The position numbers and the translations under genes were made by a program. From contig NZ_CP096022.1 in the NCBI RefSeq assembly GCF_023115355.1, forward strand, positions 1-64,000: 64,000 bases of DNA, in the 5' to 3' direction. Below, in pieces: positions 37,500 through 46,635 of this stretch. Position 1 is the stretch's first letter. Each line of letters begins with the position of its first letter. The notes below the pieces were generated by a model. That model was not told the DNA's origin. It saw only the letters and a program-made list of their open reading frames with translations, and made no database searches. The stretch comes from Halocatena salina. Its GTDB lineage: Archaea > Halobacteriota > Halobacteria > Halobacteriales > Haloarculaceae.

Positions 37500-37862
37500 C
37501 TACTCCTGTGTGGCGCTGATGAGTTCGTTTATTTCTTCGGCTCTGCTATCGGATATGATGAATCGTGAGAACGTCCAAGCCAACTGGTTCACGATAGCGT
37601 CATGACCCGCTTCGGTTAGCGCGTACTCGTTCGTCCGGCGATCCAATTCACTCTTTTCGACAAGCCCCATCTCGACGAGATCATCGAGGTTCGGGTAGAG
37701 CCGTCCGTGATTGACGTCCGAACCGTAATACTCCTCAAGTTCGCTTTTGATCGCCAGCCCGTAACGCGCTTCCTCAGCGAGGATGGCGAGGATTCGCTGT
37801 TGAAAGGCTGTTAGTTCGTGGGCGATATCCAATTCACTGTCATCCGACACTGTCACCGACAT
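37500..37862 (-). CDS. PadR-family transcriptional regulator
   Basis: A 120-residue winged-helix protein: LTAFQQRILAILAEEARYGL, AIKSELEEYYGSDVNHGRLYPNLDDLVEMGLVEKSELDRRTNEYALTEAG. The GRLYPNLDDLVEMGL motif is diagnostic of PadR proteins. A perfect 8-base inverted repeat lies 15 bases upstream, suggesting autoregulation. Neighbours are a deaminase and a type IIG restriction enzyme; control of either is unproven. Confidence 0.9.
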   Translation of the reverse strand: MSVTVSDDSELDIAHELTAFQQRILAILAEEARYGLAIKSELEEYYGSDVNHGRLYPNLDDLVEMGLVEKSELDRRTNEYALTEAGHDAIVNQLAWTFSRFIISDSRAEEINELISATQE

Positions 37863-37876
37863 ACAATAGACCGATG

Positions 37877-37898
37877 ATAGTATTGCATGTAATACTAT
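37877..37898. promoter_or_regulatory. Inverted repeat, candidate PadR operator
   Basis: ATAGTATT and AATACTAT separated by GCATGT, centred about 25 bases upstream of the PadR start codon, overlapping the expected promoter. Autoregulation is inferred. Confidence 0.5.
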
Positions 37899-38017
37899 TC
37901 AACCATCATATGGTGATTTGATCCATCCTCGACGGCTGCATAACGGAGCCATCTCAATGCGCTGGGGAAAGACGCGACTGATCTCTTCTATCGGCAATGA
38001 GCGTATCAACCGCGAAC

Positions 38018-41000
38018 TCAGTCGTTCTCTTGGAGCACCGCTTTTTCGTCGCTTGTTAGACCGTACAGATCGTAAATGATCTCGTCGAGTAGCTTTTCAG
38101 CCGTCTCGATCCGTTCAGTCAGCCGTTTTGTCTCCTGCTGTCGTTCTCGATATCGATCGAGCTCCTCTCTCACATCGGAAACGTATGGGAGGGTTATGTT
38201 CTCCATCCGATCGATCAAGGAGTTCGTTTTGGTCGCGTTTTTTCGGAAGCCTGCGAACCCACCGGCCTTTTCGATGGCGTACGGAACGAATTCCCGAATC
38301 AAGAACCGTTCGATCTGCTCTAATCCGACGAACTCCATCGCGGGCAACAGATCGGTTTCGGTGTATCCCCACCGATCGGTTTCGACCTCGTCTTCCGGTT
38401 TGTATCGAGCTGAGATCGAGATGGTTAGCGTCTCTCCTTCGTCTGTGGCAGCAACTGAACCAACACGCAAGCCTTCGAGGGAGCTAGTGGTATGGGAGAG
38501 TAGGGAGCTCGACACTCCGGTGGGAGGCTGATATCCCGCTATCTCGGATACAGTTTTTCCACCGGAATACTCACCGAGCAGATCATCGATATTCGAATTC
38601 AACTCCCTTTTGTCGTTCTTTGCTTCCCGAATGATGTCAGTCACGTCTTCTATCCCAGCAACGGCCGATGAGACATCGATGTCGGAGTCGTACTCCATGA
38701 GGCGCTGTTCGTGCTCATCTGACAGCCCCGTCGGCTCGGGAATCGGAATGTCATAAGAGAACATGGGTTTGAACCGGAGGTAGTCGCCCCTGATGTGGGT
38801 TCCTCCGTACACTTGTCTGAAGTATCGATCAACGAACGCCGAGTTGAACACCGCCAGCAGGTATTTCAAGCTGTAATTCGAACACTCCTTTCTCGTGGCA
38901 CTGTACAGGGTGTTTAGTGCGAACAGCTGACTGTCATCGTAGGCGGCGACCGGCCGATAGCTAATATCACGAATGAACAACTTTTCGCTCGCCTCGAACA
39001 CGTCTCGGGTTCGTAGGTCTCCATACTCCCCGCTCTCGTCGTCGATCAAATCCGCATCGTATCGGATCCATTCTCCACTCCATTCTACGTGGTACCGATC
39101 GATCGAGGTTCCATCAGCCAGCTTTTCGCAACTGTCATCGATGTTTTCGTCTACGACTAGTTCATCCCTGACGTTGCCAGTGTGAATCGCTTCGGTCATC
39201 TCGATATGGTCGCCGAGCCGGGTGTGATTGGCGAGCGCTTTCTCGAGTATCGGTGCGAAATCGGGATCCATGTTCACCGGAATGATACGATTACCCAATC
39301 GATCGATGAGATCTCTGGACAACGGTGTCGGAGTCGTCCCATCGATGTCGTTGGGTTCCTCGACATGTCGGACGGTAAGTCCCTGTCTGTCGGCGTTTTC
39401 GCTGGATGCATAGGAGATGACGAGCGGATAGATGTCGGCGTCTGTGAACACGTCGAGACGGGAGACGTCCACTAACTCCCGGAGTCCGTACTCCTCCAAA
39501 AGGAGCTTACGGAGGCGCTTCCCGTAATCCGTCGTTGTCCATTTGTTGGGGATGATGAACGAGTTCCGATCGCCCAGCTCGGCGGCCCGCTCCAGAAACG
39601 GAATGTAGATGTCGTATGCCCCTTCGGCCGATCGATACCGATCCTTATAGAAACGTTTGTGTGTATCCGGGAGATTTCGACTTCTGATGTACGGTGGATT
39701 TCCGATAACGGCGTCGAACCCGGCATCTGGTCGTTCGGACCTATCGTCATAGAAGACCTCCGGATACTCCAGCTTCCAGTGGAAATACCCATCCTCTACC
39801 GCCCACGATTGAGCGTTCTGGAACCACTGCGTCCGTTTGATCTGTTTCCACTCTCGGTCGTCTTCGAGCGCCGCCATCCGTTCGTAGGCGTCGTTCGGCG
39901 GCTTTTCACGCCCGATCTTTTCGGCGGTATGAACGTTTGCCATCGCTGTGAGTCGTTTGCGACGCGTCTTTTTCTCGGCTCCGTTGTATTTGGCTATTCC
40001 CGTAATGTCGTCGGACTCTCGGAGCTCGGTGGTGATGGAACCGGCATCCTCATCCGCTGTGAGCCTCTCGATATCACACCCGATGAGGGCGTTTCCGGTC
40101 TTCAGACGGTGATCCAAACGCGCCGGTGGCTGTTCGGCGGCAAGCGTTCGTAGCCACAGCGACATCCGCGCTAACTCCACGGCCAGCGGGTTCAGATCGA
40201 CACCGTACATACAGCGTTGGGCGACCAGTCGACGCGCCCAGTTGATGTCGTGCTTTTCGGTGCCAGTTTCGATCTCCTGCCGACCGGGCTGCTCCGCGTG
40301 GGCGGCGATAATCTCCCGAGCAAGGTAGTCGACGGCACTCATGAGGAAATGTCCACTTCCCATCGCTGGATCGACCACGTTCAGGTCGAACACCCGTTCG
40401 GCAAACTCCACGGCGAAATCCCGATCGTTGTGGGTGCTCTGTGCCACCACATCCTCACGGATATCACTCAGAAGGGAGCCGAGAGTGTTCTCGACAATGT
40501 ACTTCACGACGTATTCAGGGGTGTAGTACGTGCCCGTAGCTTTCCGTTCACCGCTATCAGTCGTAAGATACACCTCCCCTTCCCGAACGACGATATCATC
40601 GCCCTCCTCGGCACGCACGTACTCGCCGTCGTCGAGAGCCAGGGGTTCATCGGCGATGTCGGGGTTGTACTCCAGCAGTCTCTCGTAGATCGTCCCGAGG
40701 TGGCGGACATCGAACGAGGAGTAGTCGATGAAGATCCGCTCACCGTTCTTCTGACTCCGGGTCAGGAGTTCGATGGCCCGCGCAAGATAAACGTCACCGA
40801 CGTCGTAATCCGAGAGAAAGCGTACTGCGCGGCTATCGTTTTCGGTTGGGTCGGTACGGAACAGCTCTCCCTCGTACGCTGGGATGTACAGTTCCTTTTC
40901 GGGAAACCCGTGGGATTTACTCCCCGTATCGAGGAGGCTGAACAACTCGTTCAGACGCGACTGGAGGCTGTGCTGCCAGTCGTGGTACGTCGGATTACCG

Positions 41001-41959
41001 GTGTCGAGGGCTGCTGTGACCGTTCGCTTGAGTGAATCTAGACTGTACGAGTGCTCGTAGATCGCGCTGTCAGTATCGAGTAGCTCCCGACTCTCTGCGT
41101 ATAGGACGAAGACGAGTCGGTACAGGTAAACGATGGATCCCTCGTGAATCAGACCGATATCGTCTTCGCCGAGATCGTTATCGGGATATCGCAGGAAACC
41201 CTCTGAGAGGACCGTGATCGCCTCGTAAACGTTGTCTTGGAGATCTTCTTTCAACTCCTGAACAAAAACGTTCGATTCGTCATACACGTCGTCGAGAAAA
41301 CAGTCCCCGTCAGCGTCTTCGAGAAACGCCTCATGCCGGAAAAAGAGATAAAAGTATTTGAACTCTTCCAGGTTATCTCTCTCCAGAACCGCCGGAAGAT
41401 CGATCTCGTAGTACGAATCAAGTCGGTGGCTAGTCGGGCCGTGGTAGAGTCGCCATCGCTTCCCGTTCGTCAGAACAGCCCAGCGAGCGGGCGTTTCTTG
41501 GAGGTACATGTGCATCTGATAACTCGGATTCTCGATTCGTCGGCCGTGTTCGTCGCTCCCGAACGTATCGAGTGGACAATCCCATCGTTTCGTGGATGCG
41601 ACGGCGACTACGTTCTCATAGCAATCTTGCTCTGAGCGTTCGAACACGGTAGCAGCGTCTTCGGTTGCGAAGAGTCCATAGTCGGGCCGACGCCGTGTGC
41701 GATCGCTGCACTCTTTGACGCCGAATGGAACACCTATCTTCCGGAATATGGGCCGAATGAGCCGCTCTTCGAGTTGCGACTCGTTGCACTCGGCTACTGT
41801 ACGGTTCTCGTGCTCCCACCACCTCCTGATGTCGTCGTACACGGCCCGTACTGTTTTTTCGTTGATGTCGTTCCATGCTCCGGTTTCGGGAAGATGTTCA
41901 TCGAGATAGTAGTTCGAAAATAGATCACGATTTGTCCGAAAGTCGGGCTCAGTTTTCAT
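38018..41959 (-). CDS. Type IIG (Eco57I-like) restriction-modification enzyme
   Basis: A single 1313-residue polypeptide combining nuclease and N6-adenine methyltransferase. The N-terminal nuclease region has RRPDYGLF (91-97) and then VVAVASTKRWDCPLD, followed by PSYQMHMYLQETPARWAVLTNGKRWRLY. The methyltransferase SAM motif DPAMGSGHFL is near residue 530, GVDLNPLAVELARMSLWL follows, and the catalytic NPPY is near 756. The C-terminal 450 residues would hold the target-recognition domain and coiled coil. Where relatives have Asp/Glu-X-Lys, this protein has Ser122-Thr-Lys124, so nuclease activity may be lost or altered. No separate specificity subunit is nearby. Confidence 0.88.
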   Translation of the reverse strand: MKTEPDFRTNRDLFSNYYLDEHLPETGAWNDINEKTVRAVYDDIRRWWEHENRTVAECNESQLEERLIRPIFRKIGVPFGVKECSDRTRRRPDYGLFATEDAATVFERSEQDCYENVVAVASTKRWDCPLDTFGSDEHGRRIENPSYQMHMYLQETPARWAVLTNGKRWRLYHGPTSHRLDSYYEIDLPAVLERDNLEEFKYFYLFFRHEAFLEDADGDCFLDDVYDESNVFVQELKEDLQDNVYEAITVLSEGFLRYPDNDLGEDDIGLIHEGSIVYLYRLVFVLYAESRELLDTDSAIYEHSYSLDSLKRTVTAALDTGNPTYHDWQHSLQSRLNELFSLLDTGSKSHGFPEKELYIPAYEGELFRTDPTENDSRAVRFLSDYDVGDVYLARAIELLTRSQKNGERIFIDYSSFDVRHLGTIYERLLEYNPDIADEPLALDDGEYVRAEEGDDIVVREGEVYLTTDSGERKATGTYYTPEYVVKYIVENTLGSLLSDIREDVVAQSTHNDRDFAVEFAERVFDLNVVDPAMGSGHFLMSAVDYLAREIIAAHAEQPGRQEIETGTEKHDINWARRLVAQRCMYGVDLNPLAVELARMSLWLRTLAAEQPPARLDHRLKTGNALIGCDIERLTADEDAGSITTELRESDDITGIAKYNGAEKKTRRKRLTAMANVHTAEKIGREKPPNDAYERMAALEDDREWKQIKRTQWFQNAQSWAVEDGYFHWKLEYPEVFYDDRSERPDAGFDAVIGNPPYIRSRNLPDTHKRFYKDRYRSAEGAYDIYIPFLERAAELGDRNSFIIPNKWTTTDYGKRLRKLLLEEYGLRELVDVSRLDVFTDADIYPLVISYASSENADRQGLTVRHVEEPNDIDGTTPTPLSRDLIDRLGNRIIPVNMDPDFAPILEKALANHTRLGDHIEMTEAIHTGNVRDELVVDENIDDSCEKLADGTSIDRYHVEWSGEWIRYDADLIDDESGEYGDLRTRDVFEASEKLFIRDISYRPVAAYDDSQLFALNTLYSATRKECSNYSLKYLLAVFNSAFVDRYFRQVYGGTHIRGDYLRFKPMFSYDIPIPEPTGLSDEHEQRLMEYDSDIDVSSAVAGIEDVTDIIREAKNDKRELNSNIDDLLGEYSGGKTVSEIAGYQPPTGVSSSLLSHTTSSLEGLRVGSVAATDEGETLTISISARYKPEDEVETDRWGYTETDLLPAMEFVGLEQIERFLIREFVPYAIEKAGGFAGFRKNATKTNSLIDRMENITLPYVSDVREELDRYRERQQETKRLTERIETAEKLLDEIIYDLYGLTSDEKAVLQEND

Positions 41960-42011
41960 ATGGCGAACTCCGAGTGAGGCTAACGCTGAGAACCGCTTTT
42001 ACGTCTGTATA

Positions 42012-42190
42012 GCATTGACATCCCCCCGCGCCTAAAGGCACAGGGATTTTCCTCTCCCTTTAGCTTAACCGAGGCGCTAATCCCCTTTCCTCAACGAGCA
42101 CCGAAGGCGCGAGCCGTCAGGCGAGCGATAGGGTGGGGTAGTTCACTGCCGATGACTCCATGATCCCAGTGGCGGCACTCCGAGCGTCTT
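42012..42190 (-). mobile_element. IS200/IS605-type right-end or PATE-like remnant
   Basis: TTGACATCC is followed by an imperfect C-rich/G-rich hairpin (CCGCGCC TAAA GGCACAGGG) and ATTTTCCTCTCC, the form of the palindromic right end of haloarchaeal IS200/IS605 elements. The inward sequence on the minus strand includes GTGAACTACCCCACC, which I associate with these elements. No transposase or TnpB coding sequence remains, so this is a solo end or a PATE-like non-coding element. Limits are approximate. Confidence 0.5.
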
Positions 42191-42295
42191 CGGGTCCGTT
42201 CGATCCGTGTCAGAGAGCTACCAAAGTACAGATGGGTACGGACATGCAAGTGCACGCCGAGATTTAACGTGTCTTTTCGTTGCTGGGAGTGTATG

Positions 42296-42394
42296 ATGAG
42301 TGATCAATACGAGGGTGCGATGTGCGACGAAACGTCCGATACGCAAGAAGAACTCCAAGGACACAACCAAAAGGGGCACGCTCAGCAGATGTGA
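42296..42394 (+). CDS. 32-residue degenerate zinc-finger miniprotein
   Basis: A short frame starting MSDQYEGAMCDETSDTQEEL and ending QGHNQKGHAQQM. It matches the pattern of single C2H2 haloarchaeal miniproteins (normally YECxxC...H...H) but has Gly in place of the first Cys. Two His residues at the expected spacing remain. ATG at 42293 is an alternative start. It lies upstream of the lipoate ligase genes on the same strand. May be a decaying or alternative zinc-binding peptide. Confidence 0.45.
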   Translation: MSDQYEGAMCDETSDTQEELQGHNQKGHAQQM

Positions 42395-42552
42395 TGACAC
42401 ACCACCTCCCAAACCGAGACGAACGAGCCTTGATTTTGGCCGGCCGAATGGCATCGGAGCATCACCCACAGTAGCGACGCTTGCTGCCATGGCTCTATCT
42501 CATCGAGGAGTTGCGACGAACCCTTATTTCGTTCCGTAGTCCACGTAGCGAT

Positions 42553-42825
42553 ATGGAAGGAACAGCAGCGCACAAGGTGTCGGACGGAAAACTCGTCGAG
42601 GTGCGTGTCACCTATGATGAGGCGTTCGAGAACGTGACTATCCGAGGTGATTTCTTTCTCGAACCTCCCACAGCCCTCGAAGAACTGGAAGCAGCCATCG
42701 AAGGGCTCCCAACGGACAGTGATCGCGCTCGGATCGTTGGGGCGATTCAGGGAGTGGAAGCACAACTCATCGGTTTTGACGCGGAGGCTCTCGCAACGGC
42801 CCTTGAGGAGGCAGTCCATCGATGA
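42553..42825 (+). CDS. lplB: Lipoate-protein ligase C-terminal-domain subunit
   Basis: A 90-residue protein (MEGTAAHKVSDGKLVEVRVT, then ITLRG-like VTIRGDFFLEPPTALEELE) matching the separate C-terminal domain of bipartite archaeal lipoate ligases. It is needed for lipoate activation by the catalytic subunit encoded next. ATG at 42553 fits the family start; the upstream opening is not conserved. The stop overlaps the next start (ATGA), so the two subunits are co-translated. Confidence 0.85.
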   Translation: MEGTAAHKVSDGKLVEVRVTYDEAFENVTIRGDFFLEPPTALEELEAAIEGLPTDSDRARIVGAIQGVEAQLIGFDAEALATALEEAVHR

Positions 42826-43562
42826 GGGTCATCCACGGAGATCCGTTTCCGGAGCCGATCCATCATGCGCTCGATCAAGTGTTACTCGATCGGATCGCAA
42901 CCGGTGAGCGTGAGCCGGTTCTCAGGTTCTGGTATCGGGCGGCTCCGGCCGTCCCGATAGGGCGGTTCCAATCGTACGAAAACGAGGTCGCTGTCGACTA
43001 CGTTAGCGAACACGATATCGATGTCGTCCGGCGAATCACCGGTGGTGGTGCGATGTACGTCGCCCCCGGCGACGTGATCACCTACTCCCTGTATCTCCCG
43101 CGGACGGACGTCCCCGACGACGTCGAAGCGAGTTATGAACTACTGGATGAGCCGATCGTCGAAGCGTTGAGAGGGGTCGGCGTGGCTGCACGACACGAAC
43201 CACTAAACGATATCGTTCATCCCGATGGGAAACTCGGAGGAGCTGCCCAACTCCGTGTCGACCACGGCGTCCTTCACCACGCAACGTTGAGTTATGCCCT
43301 CGATATCCGTGAAATGTTGCGAGTCCTTCGGATCGGCGAGGAGAAGCTTTCAGATAAGGCCGTACAGTCGGCGGAACAGCGTGTCGCGCGTATCGCCGAC
43401 CATACCGAGGCGACGCGAGAGACGATTATCCAAGCGATCGCGGACGCCTACGCGGAGCGGTACGGCGACGGAATCGCAAGCCTAGCGGACAAGGAGATAG
43501 AACGAGCCGAAGAACTCGCTGCAGCGCGATTCGACACGGACGACTGGAACAGACAGCGGTAA
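42822..43562 (+). CDS. lplA: Lipoate-protein ligase A catalytic subunit
   Basis: A 246-residue ligase that attaches lipoate to E2 or GcvH proteins. RRITGGGAMYVAPGDVITYSL (about 69-89) is the lipoate/biotin ligase signature and GKLGGAAQLRVDHGVLHHATL holds the lysine and following strands. It lacks the usual C-terminal domain, which is supplied by the preceding coupled gene. Together they form a bipartite enzyme as known in Thermoplasma and other archaea. Confidence 0.9.
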   Translation: MRVIHGDPFPEPIHHALDQVLLDRIATGEREPVLRFWYRAAPAVPIGRFQSYENEVAVDYVSEHDIDVVRRITGGGAMYVAPGDVITYSLYLPRTDVPDDVEASYELLDEPIVEALRGVGVAARHEPLNDIVHPDGKLGGAAQLRVDHGVLHHATLSYALDIREMLRVLRIGEEKLSDKAVQSAEQRVARIADHTEATRETIIQAIADAYAERYGDGIASLADKEIERAEELAAARFDTDDWNRQR

Positions 43563-43581
43563 CGACGCCGTGGCTCCGTGT

Positions 43582-44886
43582 TCACGGTGGTGCGTAAAAC
43601 ACCCAACCTTCGGGCGGGACGGACACCTCGACCTGCCCATCACCGTCGACGCTTACATCGTCTGCGTTACCGCTGTAATCGTGTAGCGTCGTGTCGGTCC
43701 AGGAGGTGTCAACGGATCTGCTCTGCCAATCGTTACTGTTGTTGTTTAACCCGACGAGAAGATTGTTGTATCGCTCATACACCGCGAGATCAGAGTCGGT
43801 GTGTCGCCAATGCGTCTCCCCACCACAGAAGTTCTTTCGTACCCAGACCATGTTGTTTATCGCGTCGTTATCGAGAATCCAGTCCGGATGGAGATTGTAC
43901 ACGACGGGACAACCTTCCACTGTCAGGAGATGTGCGTGTGCGAGTTCGTACTGGTCCGGACCGTTTTGGTCGTGGTTGTCGACGAACGGCCACGCGTGCC
44001 ATGGGTCCTGTGTTTTGACACCTGCACCCTGAAGGTTGCTCATATCGCCACCGCTGAAAACATCGGATATCGTATAGAATAAGGGATAGTCGAACGCGTT
44101 CATTCCGGTATCGATGTACTCCTGAACGTAGGAGACGCTACCGCTGTACACCTCAGCGACGCGTTCCATCCCGAATTCGTCGGCCCACGGGTTCGCATAG
44201 TCTCGGAAATAGCTGGGATACATGTGCTTTGCGGCATCGTACCGGTAGCCGTCCGCACCGACCGCAGCGATCTTCTGCATGTAGTCGTACAACTCGCCAC
44301 GAACGTAGTTCGACTCCTGTTTCAGATCGGGAAGTCCGAGCAGTTCACCGTTTTTGACCTCCTGTGGATCGTTCCAGTCGTCGATCCCGCCACAGCAGTG
44401 GTGGAAATCCGAATAACTGAATCGAGGGAACTCATATCCGTTCTCTGCCGCCATGTGGTTCATGACACAGTCCACGTAGACCTCGATACCGTGGTTGTGG
44501 GCTGTATCGATGAGCGTCCGAAGTTCAGATTCCGTTCCGAATTCGCTGTCGAAGCTCGTGAAATCGATCGGTTGATACCCCAACGGTGGATCGTTGCGTC
44601 CGTCCTGGTCCGTCCACGTCAACCCGCTTTTCTGTGGTGCCTGTATCCAAACAGCGTCATACCCACGGTCAGCAACGGTCGAAAGGTTGTTCGTAATGGT
44701 GTTCCACGTCTCGTGAAAATACTGGAATGCGACGGGATCTCCTGACGCAGCCCGCGCCGAATCGGCCACCGTCGCTGTCAAACCGACGGTTCCGACGACA
44801 CCGAGTCCCTTCAGCAACCACCGCCGTGATACGGTGTCAGTACGTGCCGAACCATTGCTGTTTTGGTGTGTGATATTATCAGCCAT
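43582..44886 (-). CDS. Tat-exported GH13 alpha-amylase
   Basis: Exported starch-degrading enzyme of about 434 residues. The Tat signal is SRRWLLKGLGVVGTVGL (about 20-36). GH13 regions I-IV are visible: DCVMNH, GYRYDAAKH (nucleophile Asp217), AEVYSG (acid/base Glu245) and FVDNHDQ (Asp306). A small C-terminal beta domain ends at VPPEGWVFYAPP. I start at ATG 44886 because the extension to 44973 precedes an otherwise normal Tat signal. An AT-rich promoter lies at 44890-44930. Numbering is from 44886. Confidence 0.92.
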   Translation of the reverse strand: MADNITHQNSNGSARTDTVSRRWLLKGLGVVGTVGLTATVADSARAASGDPVAFQYFHETWNTITNNLSTVADRGYDAVWIQAPQKSGLTWTDQDGRNDPPLGYQPIDFTSFDSEFGTESELRTLIDTAHNHGIEVYVDCVMNHMAAENGYEFPRFSYSDFHHCCGGIDDWNDPQEVKNGELLGLPDLKQESNYVRGELYDYMQKIAAVGADGYRYDAAKHMYPSYFRDYANPWADEFGMERVAEVYSGSVSYVQEYIDTGMNAFDYPLFYTISDVFSGGDMSNLQGAGVKTQDPWHAWPFVDNHDQNGPDQYELAHAHLLTVEGCPVVYNLHPDWILDNDAINNMVWVRKNFCGGETHWRHTDSDLAVYERYNNLLVGLNNNSNDWQSRSVDTSWTDTTLHDYSGNADDVSVDGDGQVEVSVPPEGWVFYAPP

Positions 44887-45133
44887 GATGTCTATGATGA
44901 AATTATTCATCATAAATCTTTCCCACATGTAATCATCACAGTGTACTGGCACGATAAAACGAATGACGGACAATTATTGCCGGAGTCTACAGTACAGTGG
45001 GGATTGTACTCCCTGTGAAGTGATCCGGTGAATCGAAAATCTCCGAGACGACACACGGGAGATATCGTCAGAGGCCAAGGCAGAAACTCCCCGTTCGACG
45101 TGGGTTAAGGCGTGTTAACTGTTATTCGGGACT

Positions 45134-46303
45134 GTGGATTCAACGCTACCTGTTGCAGCGATCGTCGGAATCGGACTCGGAGTATTCCTCCAAAAGGGTC
45201 GGTTCTGCTTTGTGAACGCCTTTCGGGATTTCTTTGCGTACAAAGATACCCGTGTCACGAAAGGTGTTCTCACCGCGATCATACTCACGATGGTTTTCTG
45301 GGGACTCACCTATCAACTGGGGTATCACCAGGAGCTCTGGACACCGAAGTGGGGAATGACTGGCCTCATCGGTGGGTTCGTCTTCGGCGTGGGAATGACC
45401 TACGCCGGTGGCTGTGCCAGTGGTACGCTTTATCGCGCCGGTGAAGGCTACTTGCAGTTTTGGCTCACCCTGCTGTTTATGGGTGGTGGGTACGCGTCGT
45501 TTACTGCCATCTTTCCGACGCTTCAGAGTACCTACTTCGCGCCGCTTACCATCGACAATGGGGTGAGTTTGTTCGCTATATCACCCATCCCGGCGGGGTT
45601 TTTGGCTGTGTTGATCGCAGGTGCCGTCGTCCTCGTCTATGCGGCGCTCACAGGATCGAAAGCAGCCAATAACGGTTCGCCTGAACGGGCAACGACGAAA
45701 ACAGGGCTGTTGACTGTCATCGCGCCCATCACTGGTCTTCAAACCTTCGTAAGCGACACCCGAACCTACTTGCGGGGGCTGGTACACGCGTTGCGTACCC
45801 CGGTTGCGTCGAGTAAGCGTCCGTGGGATCCACGAAGTGCTGCGCTCGGTATCACTGCCGTAGCGGTACTCTGGTTCGTCCAGGTGTCCATTGTCGGCAT
45901 CACTGGACCGGAGGCTCGCTGGACGGGGTATCTGATCTCACAGGTCGGGATAAACGCGGCATCCTTCGAGTATTGGGGCTCCATCCTCTTTCAGGGACAG
46001 GGAATCGGGATCACGGCCGACATGGTGATGATCGGGTTTGTCATCATCGGCTCGTTTCTCGCTTCTCTCTGGAGTGGTGATTTCTCGCTTCGCATCCCGA
46101 AGCGTCGCCGCCTCCCGAACGCCGTCGGTGGAGGATTTCTCATGGGGGCTGGGTCGCGTCTCGCTCCCGGCTGCAATATCGGAAACATCTACTCTGGCAT
46201 CGCGGAGCTGTCGATCCATTCGTTCATCGCGAGCGTCGGTATTATCGTCGGCGTCTACGTCATGACACACTGGATTTACCGGGAAGTTGGATGTGCCATC
46301 TGA
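45134..46303 (+). CDS. YeeE/YedE (TsuA-type) sulfur-compound transporter
   Basis: A 389-residue membrane protein with about nine to ten hydrophobic helices. Conserved Cys motifs are FLQKGRFCFVNAFRD, GMTYAGGCASGTLYRAGEG and GSRLAPGCNIGNIYSG, as in thiosulfate importer TsuA. GTG at 45134 is the best start because the first helix begins at once. TusA-like and rhodanese genes follow on the same strand within 36 and 3 bases, so this is an operon for uptake and handling of thiosulfate or sulfane sulfur. Substrate is inferred from family. Confidence 0.88.
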   Translation: MDSTLPVAAIVGIGLGVFLQKGRFCFVNAFRDFFAYKDTRVTKGVLTAIILTMVFWGLTYQLGYHQELWTPKWGMTGLIGGFVFGVGMTYAGGCASGTLYRAGEGYLQFWLTLLFMGGGYASFTAIFPTLQSTYFAPLTIDNGVSLFAISPIPAGFLAVLIAGAVVLVYAALTGSKAANNGSPERATTKTGLLTVIAPITGLQTFVSDTRTYLRGLVHALRTPVASSKRPWDPRSAALGITAVAVLWFVQVSIVGITGPEARWTGYLISQVGINAASFEYWGSILFQGQGIGITADMVMIGFVIIGSFLASLWSGDFSLRIPKRRRLPNAVGGGFLMGAGSRLAPGCNIGNIYSGIAELSIHSFIASVGIIVGVYVMTHWIYREVGCAI

Positions 46304-46338
46304 ATCGTTCATCAACCATCATACACACATACACGACA

Positions 46339-46632
46339 ATGCCATCGATCGACGACGTCACGAATACACCGGATGAATTGAGCGAGAAAGAAGCCGACAC
46401 GCTACTCGAAGAGGCCGATCTCGTCCAAGATATGAGGGGAGAGGTGTGTCCATATCCCCAAGTCGAAGCCAAGAAAGGATTACAGACGCTGAGCGCTGGT
46501 GAACTCCTCGTTCAGGAGACCGATCACGTCCCGAGTACGGAGAACGTACCCAAGGCAGTCGAAAACGACGCCGAGGCCTCCGTCTGGCGGGGCAGTGATG
46601 CGATCGACCGAATCTATCTCCGGAAACGATAA
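46339..46632 (+). CDS. TusA/SirA-family sulfur carrier protein
   Basis: A 97-residue protein with the TusA signature EVCPYPQVEAKKGLQTLSAGELLVQET, where the Cys of CPxP carries persulfide. The N-terminal 30 residues are an acidic extension beyond the usual 80-residue family size. ATG at 46339 is chosen over an upstream opening. It lies between transporter and rhodanese genes, consistent with passing sulfur between them. Confidence 0.88.
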   Translation: MPSIDDVTNTPDELSEKEADTLLEEADLVQDMRGEVCPYPQVEAKKGLQTLSAGELLVQETDHVPSTENVPKAVENDAEASVWRGSDAIDRIYLRKR

Positions 46633-46635
46633 TCG

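Noticed and set aside
40217-41035. 272-residue plus-strand reading frame
   Set aside because: Antisense to the type IIG enzyme, with no protein family features.
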